From the NCBI RefSeq assembly GCF_900327275.1, contig NZ_LS398548.1:1116001-1180000 (forward strand): a stretch of DNA of 64,000 bases. Reading direction: 5' to 3'. Each line of letters opens with the position of its first letter. The first letter of the stretch is position 1. Shown here piece by piece: positions 27,411 through 37,862 of the stretch. The notes below the pieces were generated by a model. It did no database searches and had not been told where the DNA came from. It saw only the letters and a program-made list of their open reading frames with translations. The translations under genes and the position numbers were made by a program. The DNA is from Orientia tsutsugamushi (lineage in GTDB: Bacteria; Pseudomonadota; Alphaproteobacteria; Rickettsiales; Rickettsiaceae).

Positions 27411-28698
27411 CTGTGTATTCTGGAGTACCTCGATCTGGTTCTGATCTAGACAAGTAATATTCGTCACGATATATAAGCATTACAATATCGGCGTCCTGTT
27501 CAATTGAGCCTGATTCTCGTAGATCTGAGAGAATAGGCTTTTTATCTGACCTTTGTTCTACAGCTCTAGACAATTGAGATAACGCAATGATTGAAATATT
27601 GAGCTCTTTAGCAAGAGCTTTTAAGCTCTGAGTAATTTCAGAAATCTCCTGTACTCGATTATACTGACTTCCTCTGGAATCAATTTTTATTAGCTGTAAA
27701 TAATCAATAAATAATATTGCTAAATTATGAGTACGTTTAAGTCTACGAGCTCGAGATCTAATTGCAGATATCGAGATTGCTGGAGCATCATCTATAAAAA
27801 AATTCCACTTTTGTATTTGGTCTTGTACAGTCTTTAACTTATCAACATCTTGTTCATCTATTTTACCGTTAAATAATGCAGAGCTATTAATTTCTGATTC
27901 TATAGAAAGAATTCGAGTAGAGATTTGCTGAGATGACATTTCTAAAGAAAAGAATCCAACTGATGGCACTACATTATCTTTAGTATTTTTTTGAGTAAGA
28001 AAATATTTACAAGCATTTATTGCTAAGTTAACTCCTAAAGCAGTTTTACCCATTGATGGCCTGCCAGCTAATATTATTAGGTCAGAATTTTTAAATCCTC
28101 CAAGCTTTGAATCAAGGTCAAGTAGTCCACTACTAATACCGTTAATAGAGTTTTTATTTTTAATAGCAGATGAAATTGATGTCCATGATTCTTCAATTGA
28201 AGTTTGTAATTTTGTAAATCCTTTACTTAAAGTTCCTCTTGAACCTAGATCATATAATTGAGATTCAGCAGTTTCGATCTGAGTTATAGCTAAATCTGCT
28301 AAAGTAGAAGAATATGCATTTGTTACTATTTTTTCTCCAATTTCAATTAAATAACGCCTCAGCGCAAGATCATATACTATTTTGCCGTACTCATTAACAT
28401 TAACTATACTTAATGCTAACGTTGTAAGTTTAGCTAGATAATCCACTCCACCTATTTCCTCAAATGCGAGTTCATTGCCTAGCATATTTTTGAGCGAAAT
28501 TACAGTAGCGCTAATTCCTTTACTAATAATGAGATTAATTGACTTGTATATTTTACCATGTAATGGTTCATAAAAATGTTCCGGCAGTAAAAATTCGTTA
28601 ATGTTATATAGCGCACGATTGTTAATCAGAATTGCACCAAGTATCATTTGCTCTGCCTGAATATTACTTGGAGCAATCTTTGCAAGATCTTTTTCCAT
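27262..28698 (-). CDS. dnaB: Replicative DNA helicase DnaB-like, copy 2
   Basis: Intact, 478 residues, clearly homologous along the full length to copy 1. N-terminal SNIQAEQMILGAIL, Walker A GRPSMGKTALGVNL, Walker B LFIDYLQLI, LSQLSRAVEQRSDKKP and DLRESGSIEQDAD are present. It differs by a deletion near the start (LAKIAPS versus LPIAKSAPS) and another at NTKDNVVPS. It starts 9 bases after the stop of the replication-initiator pseudogene, so the two form an operon. That link favours an element-borne replication module. Confidence 0.9.
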   Translation of the reverse strand: MEKDLAKIAPSNIQAEQMILGAILINNRALYNINEFLLPEHFYEPLHGKIYKSINLIISKGISATVISLKNMLGNELAFEEIGGVDYLAKLTTLALSIVNVNEYGKIVYDLALRRYLIEIGEKIVTNAYSSTLADLAITQIETAESQLYDLGSRGTLSKGFTKLQTSIEESWTSISSAIKNKNSINGISSGLLDLDSKLGGFKNSDLIILAGRPSMGKTALGVNLAINACKYFLTQKNTKDNVVPSVGFFSLEMSSQQISTRILSIESEINSSALFNGKIDEQDVDKLKTVQDQIQKWNFFIDDAPAISISAIRSRARRLKRTHNLAILFIDYLQLIKIDSRGSQYNRVQEISEITQSLKALAKELNISIIALSQLSRAVEQRSDKKPILSDLRESGSIEQDADIVMLIYRDEYYLSRSEPDRGTPEYTEWKARQNKCYNTAEIIVAKHRNEPVGTVKLHYNSRYSKFGNIVKNSQQC

Positions 28699-28706
28699 AT
28701 CACCCT

Positions 28707-29788
28707 TTAAATTTTATTAAAATTACTAAACTTAACTAACTCAAAAGAAAATCCTTGAGCTTTAAAAGCGGACTCAAGATCTTTCAGATAGTTCTCTCTG
28801 ATGTAACTATCTTCAAATTCTGTTTTTGCTTTGATGAATATTTTTTTATTAACACTATCTTCATTTACAACTTTTAATGAACTAAACCATTCTTTATCGA
28901 TAGCTTGACCATAACATGTAACTAAAGATTCTCGTACTTTGTACCAAGTCGAGTTAGAACCCAGTTGTTTACTCAGATTCAAGAGATACTCTTCTTCATT
29001 GATTTGTTTCTGTGAAACAGTTTTGAGTTGCTCAAATGGTTTAACTTGTAATTCTTGAATTTCGTATCCATATACATCTTGTACAGCTTGTAATATCTTT
29101 GATCTATCACATTCTGTTAGTGTGATATTTTTAAGCAACTTAACAAAAAACCTAGTTCGAACCGCTGGCCCAAAACTACAAGAAGTCAAAATTTGATAAG
29201 CCATAGCTGCTTCAAAAGAACCAGCAATTTTATGCTTCAACTGACTTTCTTTACTAAGATTTGTCCTTGTTTCAATATATGTCCCTGAAAAAAAGTCTCA
29301 GGTGGACATGAAATTTCTTTCATGTTGGAGCGAAATTCTTTTTCTGGTAAGGCTATATTTTCTTCTTTTCATTTTTCGTTATAATGCTGAAAATTTTTTA
29401 GAAGTTTTATGCAAGGGACATTACGTAACTTAAAATTGTCTTTAACTATTGTCCTATTTTCAACTTCAATAAAACCTGCATCTCTTAATTCTACTAAGCA
29501 TTGCCTAACTCTTTTTTGACCAACATTCAGCTTATCCTCATAAAGCTGATAATTCTCCTGTAATTCTTCTATATCTTTGTTGTAATAGATTTGTATCTAA
29601 ATACTATGAATGATAAAAGCTGTTTAGATGTCTTGCTTAATGCTTTTCCATTATCTCCAGTTAGCTTTCTCCATTCTGGCGGAATGATATTTCCAATAAA
29701 GTTATAAAATATTGTAGCATTATTATTACTATATTTTTTTAATAATATTACAACTATTAGTTAAAAAATCGAATACTACAGGTCGCAT
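28707..29788 (-). pseudogene. RAGE replication initiator-like gene (winged helix plus DnaA-N-like end), frameshifted
   Basis: The minus-strand start at 29788 reads MRPVVFDFLTNS. Successive frames give NFIGNIIPPEWRKLTGDNGK, SKQLLSFIVFRYKSI, NVGQKRVRQCLVELRDAGFI (winged-helix-like), NVPCIKLLKNFQHYNEK, then after stops and shifts the open 28707-29240 segment. That segment ends with WYKVRESLVTCYGQAIDKEW then SSLKVVNED, the pattern of the DnaA N-terminal (DnaB-contacting) domain. At least three lesions lie upstream of 29240. An initiator that contacts DnaB encoded beside dnaB suggests a replication module. Confidence 0.65.
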
Positions 29789-29879
29789 TTTTTACCTCAA
29801 AAAATACATCTATAGTAGGTGTTTTAGAAAATAATTTTTTTACAAATTAAATTGAATGCATACGACGCTTTAAGGAAGT

Positions 29880-30600
29880 TAAACTGACTTACTTATAACT
29901 TCGAAAATGGTACTATAGTTACTAACAAAGAAGGTTGTAGTCAAAGCTCAATTGTTTCATCAATCTTGGCTAATGTCTTTCTGCATTATGTTATAGATAG
30001 CTTGTTTGCCAAAATCAGCAAAGAGAACTTAATTGGACAAATAGGAATGGAGAGGTATTGCGACGATATGGTATTTGTCTTTGAAAATGAAAGCAGATGC
30101 GAAAAGGTTTTATGATATTTTGCCTAAAAGGTTAAATAAGTATGAGCTAAATATCAATGAAGCTAAATCACAAATGATAAAATCTGGTAGAGACAATGCT
30201 GCAAATTTAGCCAAACAAGACAAGAAGATTGCAAGTTATAATTTTCTTAGATTTACTTGCTATTGAGGCAAATCAAGATTTGGTACAACATGGAGACTAA
30301 ATATACCACAAGGAAAGATCGTTTTACCGAGAAACTGAAAAGACTGAGAAAATATTTGCTTAGTCAGCTAAATCAGCAAGACAAAACACAGATATTATCA
30401 CAAGTCATTAGAGTTATTAGGTAATGAATCAACTATCATGATATATCAGATAATGAAAGACGAGTAAGGTCATTTATCAGCCAAAGTACACGGACAATAT
30501 ATAACTGGTTTAATAAAATAGGAGGAAAACGTAAGATAAATTGGCAAAGACTAACCGAGATACTTAAAAGGGTTAATTTTCCTAAAAATTGAAAAATTAT
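29880..30600 (+). pseudogene. Group II intron reverse transcriptase relic
   Basis: The decayed frames read NKEGCSQSSIVSSILANVFL, GQIGMERYCDDMVFVFENES (RT catalytic YxDD motif as YCDD), KRFYDILPKRLNKYELNINE and, after stops, TRKDRFTEKLKRLRKYL and YNWFNKIGGKRKINW (maturase-like X domain). Stops and shifts occur throughout, and I could not see an intron domain V. An inactive relic. Confidence 0.75.
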
Positions 30601-30879
30601 CTCAATGTTCTAAACAAAAAATAACTCATAAAGCTTTATCGTATTTTTCTGGAGCAAAATACGGTAATTATGCAAGTCAGGTTCTAAGGAGGATCCTAAT
30701 TGAGCGATTGGCCAGCTCTACTCGCACAATATTCTGAAACTTTCTGCTATTTTTACTAACAGATAGTAGCTAAAATTTATATTTATCAGCAAACCTTAAA
30801 TAATAATAGAAAAAGACTTGCAGTACAAACATACTGGCTTTACTTATAAAATTAAGCCTTAGTTTTCTTAGTCATTTAG

Positions 30880-31205
30880 TTGAGTTTAGAGTCGTTTTTT
30901 TGCTCTATTTCTTGATGTAGATTTCTATGTAAGCTATTCGCTGGCTCATGAGCATTAATCAATTGATAGTTAAAAATAGCAGGAGTTGCAACATAGTAGC
31001 AAACTTACGAACCTTCTCCATGATTTGCTTCTGCAATCTTTGAGATGTAATAACACTTGCAAGCATTGGATTATCAAGCACTATACGCTGAGCTTGATTA
31101 AATTGCTCATTTAATTCTTCGACTCTCTGATCATGAGCTCCACATATCAACTTGGAAGTATAGTTATCAAGCTCATGACCATGTTTATCATTGTACCATT
31201 AAAAA
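30880..31205 (-). pseudogene. Unassigned RAGE gene remnant
   Basis: The minus-strand text reads WYNDKHGHELDNYTSKLI, CGAHDQRVEELNEQFNQAQ and VLDNPMLASVITSQRLQKQ. After a shift near 30990 it gives TPAIFNYQLINAHEP and NSLHRNLHQEIEQKN. It looks like part of a conjugation or element gene (perhaps the end of traG), but I cannot assign it. The flanks are the RT relic and a hypothetical gene. Confidence 0.4.
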
Positions 31206-31323
31206 CCTTGCTGCCTAAGAATTAGTCGCGTCAACTAATTCTATCGATAAATAATTAAGAACAATCAAGATACCATAGCATACAAAAGCATACAAATAAT
31301 AACCAGTTTATCTAATAGCTTAC

Positions 31324-31836
31324 TTAAGGTTCTCTGCAGTTGCTTTTAGGATTTTTTTTAGGCCTATTGTTTTCACGCTCAACAAAAGAATAACTTTGTT
31401 GTTGCTTTTGAGCTTCCTCAATTACATTTTCTATAGTACATGCAACTCTAGCTGTATTAGGCATAGTTATTGATTGCATGGCTTTTAAATTATCTTTTTT
31501 ATTTTTAATCTCCTCTAGTGCTTTCTCTACACCTCTTGCAAAAGCATACACATCATATTCTGCTTGTACCTTTTGCTCTTTTCTCCAATTAGCACAGCTA
31601 ATGCATGTTGTTACAAAATTAACAAGTTCTGTAACATAGTACATAAGTGTACCTTTCAAATTTTTTGACTTTTTCTTACCTTCTTGACGTTTAAACAAAT
31701 CAAGAACGTTCTTATCAAACGCTTTCAGCCTTTTTTGTTGATCTTCAGTTAAAGGTGGCAAATTTTCCTTAATTTTTTTGATTCCATCTTGAACTAAATG
31801 TTCTATGCTACAGTTTTCTTTATTAGTTAGATTCAT
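31324..31836 (-). CDS. Hypothetical protein, lysine-rich, no recognised domain
   Basis: 170 residues from ATG 31836 (AGAGGGTG just upstream; the in-frame GTG two codons earlier is part of that signal). The protein is predicted largely helical and basic (KKIKENLPPLTEDQQKRL, FKRQEGKKKSKNLKG), with a mid segment YYVTELVNFVTTCISCANW that is moderately hydrophobic and has two cysteines. The tail has KKNPKSNCREP. The frame is intact and the Shine-Dalgarno good, so it is probably expressed. Could be a RAGE-associated small cytoplasmic or membrane-associated protein; no function is assigned. Confidence 0.55.
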   Translation of the reverse strand: MNLTNKENCSIEHLVQDGIKKIKENLPPLTEDQQKRLKAFDKNVLDLFKRQEGKKKSKNLKGTLMYYVTELVNFVTTCISCANWRKEQKVQAEYDVYAFARGVEKALEEIKNKKDNLKAMQSITMPNTARVACTIENVIEEAQKQQQSYSFVERENNRPKKNPKSNCREP

Positions 31837-32057
31837 AATCACCCTCTATAAATTATTACATATTACAACTATACTATATTTTTATTTCCTTTTACTAATC
31901 TTTAATCTCATAATTACTTTTATTAGTATTAACAGCTTTTTCAACTATACCTAGAATTTCTTTCACAACGTTTTCTAGTTCAAATCATATTTATTGATTT
32001 TTAATATTGAACTTATAATTTTTTTTGAATTATTAGCTTCATTAGTATTATTATAGC

Positions 32058-32235
32058 TATAGCTAAACTAGTATGAAATAGTTATGTTATATACTTTTTG
32101 AAAATGGTGTCTACGTTACAGTGATATTTGATTCTCTTGATTAGCTTGAAGCTATTTTTTCAATAGGTTTAAATCAGGAGAATGAGGAGGTAAAATAGTC
32201 TAATACATGTCCATCTTTTTCTATCATAGTTTTTA
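32058..32235 (-). mobile_element. IS630-type end fragment
   Basis: Begins with the terminal repeat TATAGCTAAACTAG and runs into transposase 3' sequence, where it is cut by the IS982 derivative at 32236. Confidence 0.65.
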
Positions 32236-32762
32236 AACGCCAGATTAGGATAAGTGGAAATATGAAATGTAGAGAATAAAAGGTATACAAATAGAGAATA
32301 AAGTAGTTATGGCTGGTTCTTAAGCTTTAAGCTTCATCTTATAATCAATAATAAAGGCGAAATAATGTCAGTTAAAATTACTAAAAGCAATAAAAGCGAC
32401 CTATCTGTATCTTCGTTTTTTTCTAAAGGCTTATCTGGTAAATTGTTTAGTGATAAAGCTTACATATCTAAAGAATTATTTCATTAACTGCTGACCAATG
32501 GTTTACGTTTATTTACTAATCTTCGTAAAGATATGAAACCATATTTATTGGACATACAAGATAATCGGTTATTAAATAAACGTTCTTTAATTGAGTCTGT
32601 CTTTAATGTACTAAAAAAACATATGCTTTTAGAGCATACTAGACACCGTTTTCCTCTTAATTTTTTTGTTCATATAATTGCTTCTCTTGCTAGTTATTCT
32701 ATCTCTAAACTTAATCCTCATCTTATCTCTTCTTCTTCTGACTCCTTATCCTATTGACGTTA
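32236..32762 (+). mobile_element. IS982-type deletion derivative
   Basis: Both ends are present (CGCCAGATTAGGATAAG on the left, CCTTATCCTATTGACGTT on the right). The first half of the transposase is deleted: the 5' leader to about 32293 joins directly to WFLSFKLHLIINNKGEIM-like sequence. The rest has stops (for example before LLTNGLRLF) and ends with ASLASYSISKLNPHLISSS. Confidence 0.7.
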
Positions 32763-33271
32763 TAAGTACAGTTTGTCACATTGAGTTATTTCATTATTCT
32801 AATCTGTCTGGTAATAAAGAAGTGTTGCCATATCTCAGTTCCAAAATGTATAGTCAAGGAAGGTGATGTAGTTTAGTTATCACAGTTTCCATCACCTACC
32901 ACATAAACGTAACGTATTGATTTCCAGTATTACGCTTTCCTGATAACTTAGCATCATTACCTTCTCTACTACACCTTTTCCAGCAGAAACAATTCAATTG
33001 CTTTTTCAGATTTAGCTTTTTCTCTTTTTCAAGTTTGAATTATCTTTTCCTTTCTTTATCTAATTTCTGATCTCTTAATTATATCAAACTATAGTTCTAA
33101 TAATAAAAGTAAAATAACTACAGTTTAAATTACCAAAGCTAATAAGAGTGATCTATCTATTTTTAAAGATATGCGTTTATTAAATAAATGCTCTTAATTG
33201 AGACTGTATTTAATATAAAAAATATCTCCACTTAGAATACATAACATTTGGTAAACTAATTTGCCCGTATT
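32763..33271. repeat. Degraded repeats between IS982 derivative and bamB
   Basis: About 32800-32990 resembles 36455-36620 (shared AATGTTGC-like and ATATCTCAGT text and ACTTTCCTGATAACTT). I do not recognise that repeat family. About 33115-33250 is an old IS982 relic (text like VKITKANKSDLS, then an ATTAAATAAA...TTGAGACTGTATTTAAT tract). No gene. Confidence 0.5.
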
Positions 33272-34630
33272 CTATCTACTACTATTAACATAACTTTCGC
33301 CAAAAATATATAATTTATCCGACACAGCAAAGAATTTAGGATTTCTATTAATAGGTATACGAGATAGTATGTGACCATCACTTGGAGAAATTACTAAACA
33401 TTGGTACTTACTAACTACTACTATATTGTTATTTATAGCTATAGGTGAAAGAGCATACTGTGTATTACTTGACCCTAATTTTACAAGCTTGTTTTTAATA
33501 CTAGAAAGTAGCTTTTTATTACTCTTACTATTTTTTGTGCTAGATTTATCTTTGTTACTACCATATAAATTTATTACCCAGGTAATTTTACCATTATCAG
33601 ATGACATAGCTAACAATTTTCCATCAATGGTTGTAACAAATAATGTATTACCAATTAAATTAAAATTGCTAATACCAGTAATATTTTTACTCCACTGCAT
33701 AACAGCTTTTTGCCCATTCTGATTTTCTTCATCAACAGCACCAAATCTGTAAGCTTCTATAACCTCTTCGTTTGCTATATATAGTATATCATTATTAATA
33801 ATAGGCTGAGATACTAAACTAGACAATGAAAATGTTTTCCAAGAATTTTTCTCTTCTGCTGTGCTTTTACCTAAACTTGTTGACCATACTAACTTTCCAT
33901 TTTCTAAATTTAAAGCTACAATTTGATCTGAAGAATAACTTACAATAACCAAATTACCTCTTATTATTGGAGCAATTAAGCTATTACCAATAAGTGCCTC
34001 TTGTGCTCCTTGATGCATCCACATAATCTCTGCATTTGTTAGATTGATACAATATAGTTGTCTATTTACTGTTAAAACTAACATTAAATTATTATGTATT
34101 AATGGCGGTGCTTTAATTATATCAGGTAACCGTTTACTTAAAATTTCATCTCCATTACTAGCATTAAGTATAACTATATCTCTACTACCATAGCTAATAT
34201 AAAGTTTTTCATCATTAAATAATATACTTCCTCCACCAAATCTTTTTTTGTTTCTGTGCTGAGGTTCTAATTTTTTTGTCCAAACCTTCTTCATACTATT
34301 TAAATCGTAACAACTTACTTGAGCATAATTATTTAGTATAAAAAGCTTATCTTGTATAACGACAGGTGGAGCAGATATATGATCAGCTAACTTCAGTTTA
34401 TTAAACGCAATAAATTCTTTAACAGCAAAATTATTACTGCTAGCGTTTATAGGCTCTATATTATTATTCCAATTACTTATATGTTTTAACATTGGTAACA
34501 TTACTTTGTTAGCTCCAATTTCTGCTTCCAGCTTTGGTGAATTAGATAACGATTCAACATTCTGAACAGTAGAACTTGACAATATTAAAGATAGTAAAGA
34601 CAATAAAGCCAACTTTTTATTCATAAACAC
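33272..34630 (-). CDS. bamB: Outer-membrane assembly beta-propeller protein BamB-like
   Basis: 452 residues. An N-terminal signal (NKKLALLSLLSLILSSSTVQN) is followed by PQQ-type beta-propeller repeats: VSCYDLNSMKKVWTKKLEP, IVILNASNGDEIL, LYCINLTNAEIMWMHQG, IVALNLENGKLVWSTSLG, LLAMSSDNGKITWVINLYG and CLVISPSDGHI. It follows the yfgM-like gene by 53 bases on the same strand, the usual yfgM-bamB order. BamB scaffolds the Bam complex at the outer membrane. Odd: the signal region has no cysteine, so the lipobox of classical BamB is missing. Starts at M34630 or two codons later (MNKK). Confidence 0.82.
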   Translation of the reverse strand: MFMNKKLALLSLLSLILSSSTVQNVESLSNSPKLEAEIGANKVMLPMLKHISNWNNNIEPINASSNNFAVKEFIAFNKLKLADHISAPPVVIQDKLFILNNYAQVSCYDLNSMKKVWTKKLEPQHRNKKRFGGGSILFNDEKLYISYGSRDIVILNASNGDEILSKRLPDIIKAPPLIHNNLMLVLTVNRQLYCINLTNAEIMWMHQGAQEALIGNSLIAPIIRGNLVIVSYSSDQIVALNLENGKLVWSTSLGKSTAEEKNSWKTFSLSSLVSQPIINNDILYIANEEVIEAYRFGAVDEENQNGQKAVMQWSKNITGISNFNLIGNTLFVTTIDGKLLAMSSDNGKITWVINLYGSNKDKSSTKNSKSNKKLLSSIKNKLVKLGSSNTQYALSPIAINNNIVVVSKYQCLVISPSDGHILSRIPINRNPKFFAVSDKLYIFGESYVNSSR

Positions 34631-34683
34631 AAACCTATATTTTATTTTACTTAATTTTTATTGTTTAATTGTAGCTTTTAATT

Positions 34684-35361
34684 CTACATATTAATTTCAT
34701 AATTTTGTTTTAGCATCTTAGCTTGAGACTTTAAATTCCAGGAAGAATATTTACTTTTTATTACTGCTTCTAAATATTGTATAGCTTTATTATCATCACC
34801 ATTTTCATGAGCCCAAATAGCGTAATAAATTGAAGCAATAGACCAAAACGGCATACTTGGACTAAATTCTGAAAAGAGCTGTTCGATTAATTTAGTTTGA
34901 GAATCATAATTACTATTATCATCATTGTGCTTAACATCAATAGCCATAGCTAATAGATTTAATCTGACATATGCTTTAGTAAAATCACTATAATTTTTTA
35001 TTGCTAAAATCTCATTTGCTAACTGTTTTACTTCAGTAAAACTACCGGCCTTAATTTTATGAACTAATAATTGAATATGAGCTAGCTCTTGAACTTTAGT
35101 ATTATAATTAGATAATAAAAATTTTTCTAAGCTTTTAACTATTAGCTCAGAGTTATTTGAATCTTGATCAATTGAATCAATGAATATATCAGTTATTTTT
35201 TGATAATAAGCCTCTTGTCTCGCATTATAGAAATTATTTATCATCATTGCTGCTGTTATAAAAAGCGACAAGCCAAAAACTATTAGTAGAAATTTTTTGT
35301 AGTATAGCAAGCACTTTTGATAACGATCAGAGTCTTTAATCTCTTGTAATATATCTGCCAT
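34684..35361 (-). CDS. YfgM-like membrane-anchored TPR_21 protein
   Basis: 225 residues. A short cytoplasmic N-terminus (MADILQEIKDSDRYQK), one membrane helix (FLLIVFGLSLFITAAMMI, residues ~27-44) and a helical TPR-like periplasmic part (FLLSNYNTKVQELAHIQLL, AIWAHENGDDNKAIQYLE). The size, topology and place before bamB match YfgM/TPR_21, an ancillary SecYEG-associated chaperone subunit. Low similarity to E. coli is expected for a rickettsial copy. Confidence 0.72.
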   Translation of the reverse strand: MADILQEIKDSDRYQKCLLYYKKFLLIVFGLSLFITAAMMINNFYNARQEAYYQKITDIFIDSIDQDSNNSELIVKSLEKFLLSNYNTKVQELAHIQLLVHKIKAGSFTEVKQLANEILAIKNYSDFTKAYVRLNLLAMAIDVKHNDDNSNYDSQTKLIEQLFSEFSPSMPFWSIASIYYAIWAHENGDDNKAIQYLEAVIKSKYSSWNLKSQAKMLKQNYEINM

Positions 35362-35494
35362 AAAAATTTATAATCTTTTTGTGCTATAAGTTTTATATCA
35401 TAGCAACTGCATAAGCTACTTTAACAAGTTTATTATTCTTTTGCAATGGTTATGTTAAATATAATATACTAATAAGTAGTTTATAGTTTTACTT

Positions 35495-36410
35495 TATAGT
35501 CATTTACAACGAGGTTTGAGCATAAAAAAAGAGACAATAGCATCATAAGATTTAACAAATTGAGTAATTTGATGTCTAATACACCGCTTCATATTAGCCC
35601 AAAACTCCTCTATCGGATTTAAATCTGGAGAATAAGGTGGCAAAAAAATAACTATACAACCAACAGACTCTATTAACTCTTTAGTTTTTTTCGATTTATG
35701 AAATGCTACATTATCCATTACTACGAACTGAGCAGGCTTTAATTCCTTAATTAATAACTGCTCCACCTAAGCTTCAAATAATCTTGTATTACACGAACCA
35801 TTGAATATCATAGGTGCGATTGATTTATTATTAACATAACCAGCTATAATATTTGTACGTTCATAATATTTACCACTCTTTTTGCTGCTCACATGAGTTC
35901 CTTTTTTGCTCCACCATCTATCCTTGCATATAGACATTCCAATGCCACTTTCATCTATGTATACTAAGTTTTCCTTGAGTATAGAACTTATCACTTGTTG
36001 ATATTTTTCTCTTATTTCTGGTTTTGCTTCCATGTAGGTCAACGTTTTTTTTATAACTATAGCCAAATTTTTTCATGTAATAACTTGCTCCTCTTATTAA
36101 AATTTTAAAATGCTTTCCTGCTTATGTAAGAGTTACATTTGGATTTAGCAAAACGTATTTTTCAAATTCTATCTTATCTATTTTTCCTTTTTTGCTAGAG
36201 CGCGATCTTTCTTTATAATGACCTTCTGATTTATATCTTTTATACCAATTTCTTACTGTGTTTGCTGCTATATCAAATTTTACTGAGCTAGCATTACAAC
36301 TTTTTCCTCAATTAACACATTTCATTACTTTATCTCAAAAGTCTTGGCTATATGATTTTGCCATTTCCTTTTCAGAATATTATATGCAAACTTCATTGTA
36401 AATAACTATA
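35495..36410 (-). mobile_element. IS630-type element, second family, decayed
   Basis: About 916 bp with TA-flanked ends (TATAGTCATTTACAACGA at 35495, ending TTCATTGTAAATAACTATA at 36410). The minus-strand transposase begins MAKSYSQDF at 36363 and reads through at least four in-frame stops, including TAG at 35767. It retains VRNWYKRYKSEGHYKERS, LVYIDESGIGMSICKDRWW, VVMDNVAFHKSKKT and LPPYSPDLNPIEEFWANMK (DDE catalytic residues). It is a complete but dead copy and the parent of the MITE at 12995. Confidence 0.85.
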
Positions 36411-36689
36411 CATATTCAGATGTTAAGCTTTAGTCTAAATTAAGTAGATGTAGTGTAACAAAGAAATGTTGCAATATCTCAGTACACTAAGGTATGTGCG
36501 AGTGAAGGCGCAGAGTTTAGTTATCCAAGCTTCCATCACACACCATGTTAAACGTAACTATAAGAATTTCACATATTACACTTTCCTGATAACTTCATAT
36601 CATTGCTTATAGCCTATCGTAAGTTATTGCTTTCAAAGATCCATAATATCAAATTTGGTAATCATTATATAATCCAATTTTCTCATATG
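36411..36689. repeat. Degraded repeat resembling 32800-32990
   Basis: Shares ATATCTCAGTAC, TTTAGTTATC and ACTTTCCTGATAACTT landmarks with the 32.8-kb region. No coding potential is seen. Possibly the trace of an IS or a RAGE segment I cannot name. Confidence 0.4.
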
Positions 36690-37710
36690 ACGTCAATTTA
36701 GGATAAGGAGTCATGAGAAGAAGAAAAGATAAGATGGGGATTAAGTTTAGAGATAGAATAACTAGCAAGAGAAGCAATTATATGAACAAAGAAATTAAGA
36801 GGAGAGCGATGTCGAGTATGCTCTAAATGCATATGTTTTTTTAGTACATTAAAAACAGACTCAATTAAAGAACGTTTATTTAATAACCGATTATCTTGTA
36901 TGTCCAATAAATATGTTTTTATATCTTTACGAAGATTAGTAAATAAACGTAGATCATTGGAGAAGAGTTGATGAAATAATGATTTAGATATGTAAGCTTT
37001 ATCACCAAACAATTTACCAGATAAGACTTTAGAAATAATTGAAGCTACAGATAGGTCACTTTTATTGCCTTTAGTAATTTTAACTGACATTATTTTGCCT
37101 TTATTATTGATTATAAGATGAAGCTTAAAGCCTAAGAACAAACCATAACTACTTTTACCAATTTTAGAAATTTTGTTAAAAACTCTTTTTAGAAATTTTG
37201 TTAAAAACTCTATTGCTGGAGGTACGTTTATTATGACAAATTGTTAACTTTGTAGCATCGATGTAATATATACCAGCCTCTTCTCCTTTCAGATAATGCA
37301 TTAATACGACTAATGGTAGCAACATTCTAGGCCACAGTTGTATTATTCTACTATAGCTTGGTAAGCAAAAGTATCCTTTATACTTATAACTCAAGTAATA
37401 TAGATAATAATTTTTATAATCCTTGCATTAAGATACATAAAAATATATGGCTATTGTTAATAACTCAGCTAAGGACAACTTCCCATCTATGTTCCTTTGA
37501 TTACTACTTGGTATTAATCTCTTTCTCTCCCACTCTTGGTATATCTTGCAAAAATTGTCTATTAAATAGTATACTGTTATAATACATTTTTTCATGTTGG
37601 GTTATTCCTTGTTTATTTAAATTTTTTTTATAACTCAACATTCTCTCTTTGTATACCTCTTATTCTCTACATTTCATATTTCCACTGATCCTAATCTGGC
37701 GTTATAAGCT
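36690..37710 (-). mobile_element. IS982-type element, near full length, pseudogenised
   Basis: Minus-strand transposase starts MKKCIITVYYLIDNFCKIY near 37594, hits a stop near 37437, then YKGYFCLPSYSRIIQLWPRM, IYYIDATKLTICHNKRTSSN, a frameshift near 37145-37210, SSYGLFLGFKLHLIIN, LFGDKAYISKSLFHQL and ASLASYSISKLNPHLIF. A 24-base tandem duplication (TTTAGAAATTTTGTTAAAAA plus 4) sits at about 37160-37210. The ends are GTCAATTTAGGATAAG and ATCCTAATCTGGCGTT. Confidence 0.8.
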
Positions 37711-37862
37711 TGTTTTTCGTAAGCCATGATTCATATAAATAACTGTATATCATACTTACTAAAACATAGTTTCAAAATAAACATAACAAAAAATATTAGC
37801 ATAATATAAAATTTTAACTTATATTAAACGTTGTTTTCATAAATTTATTGGAGAAAAGTGTA

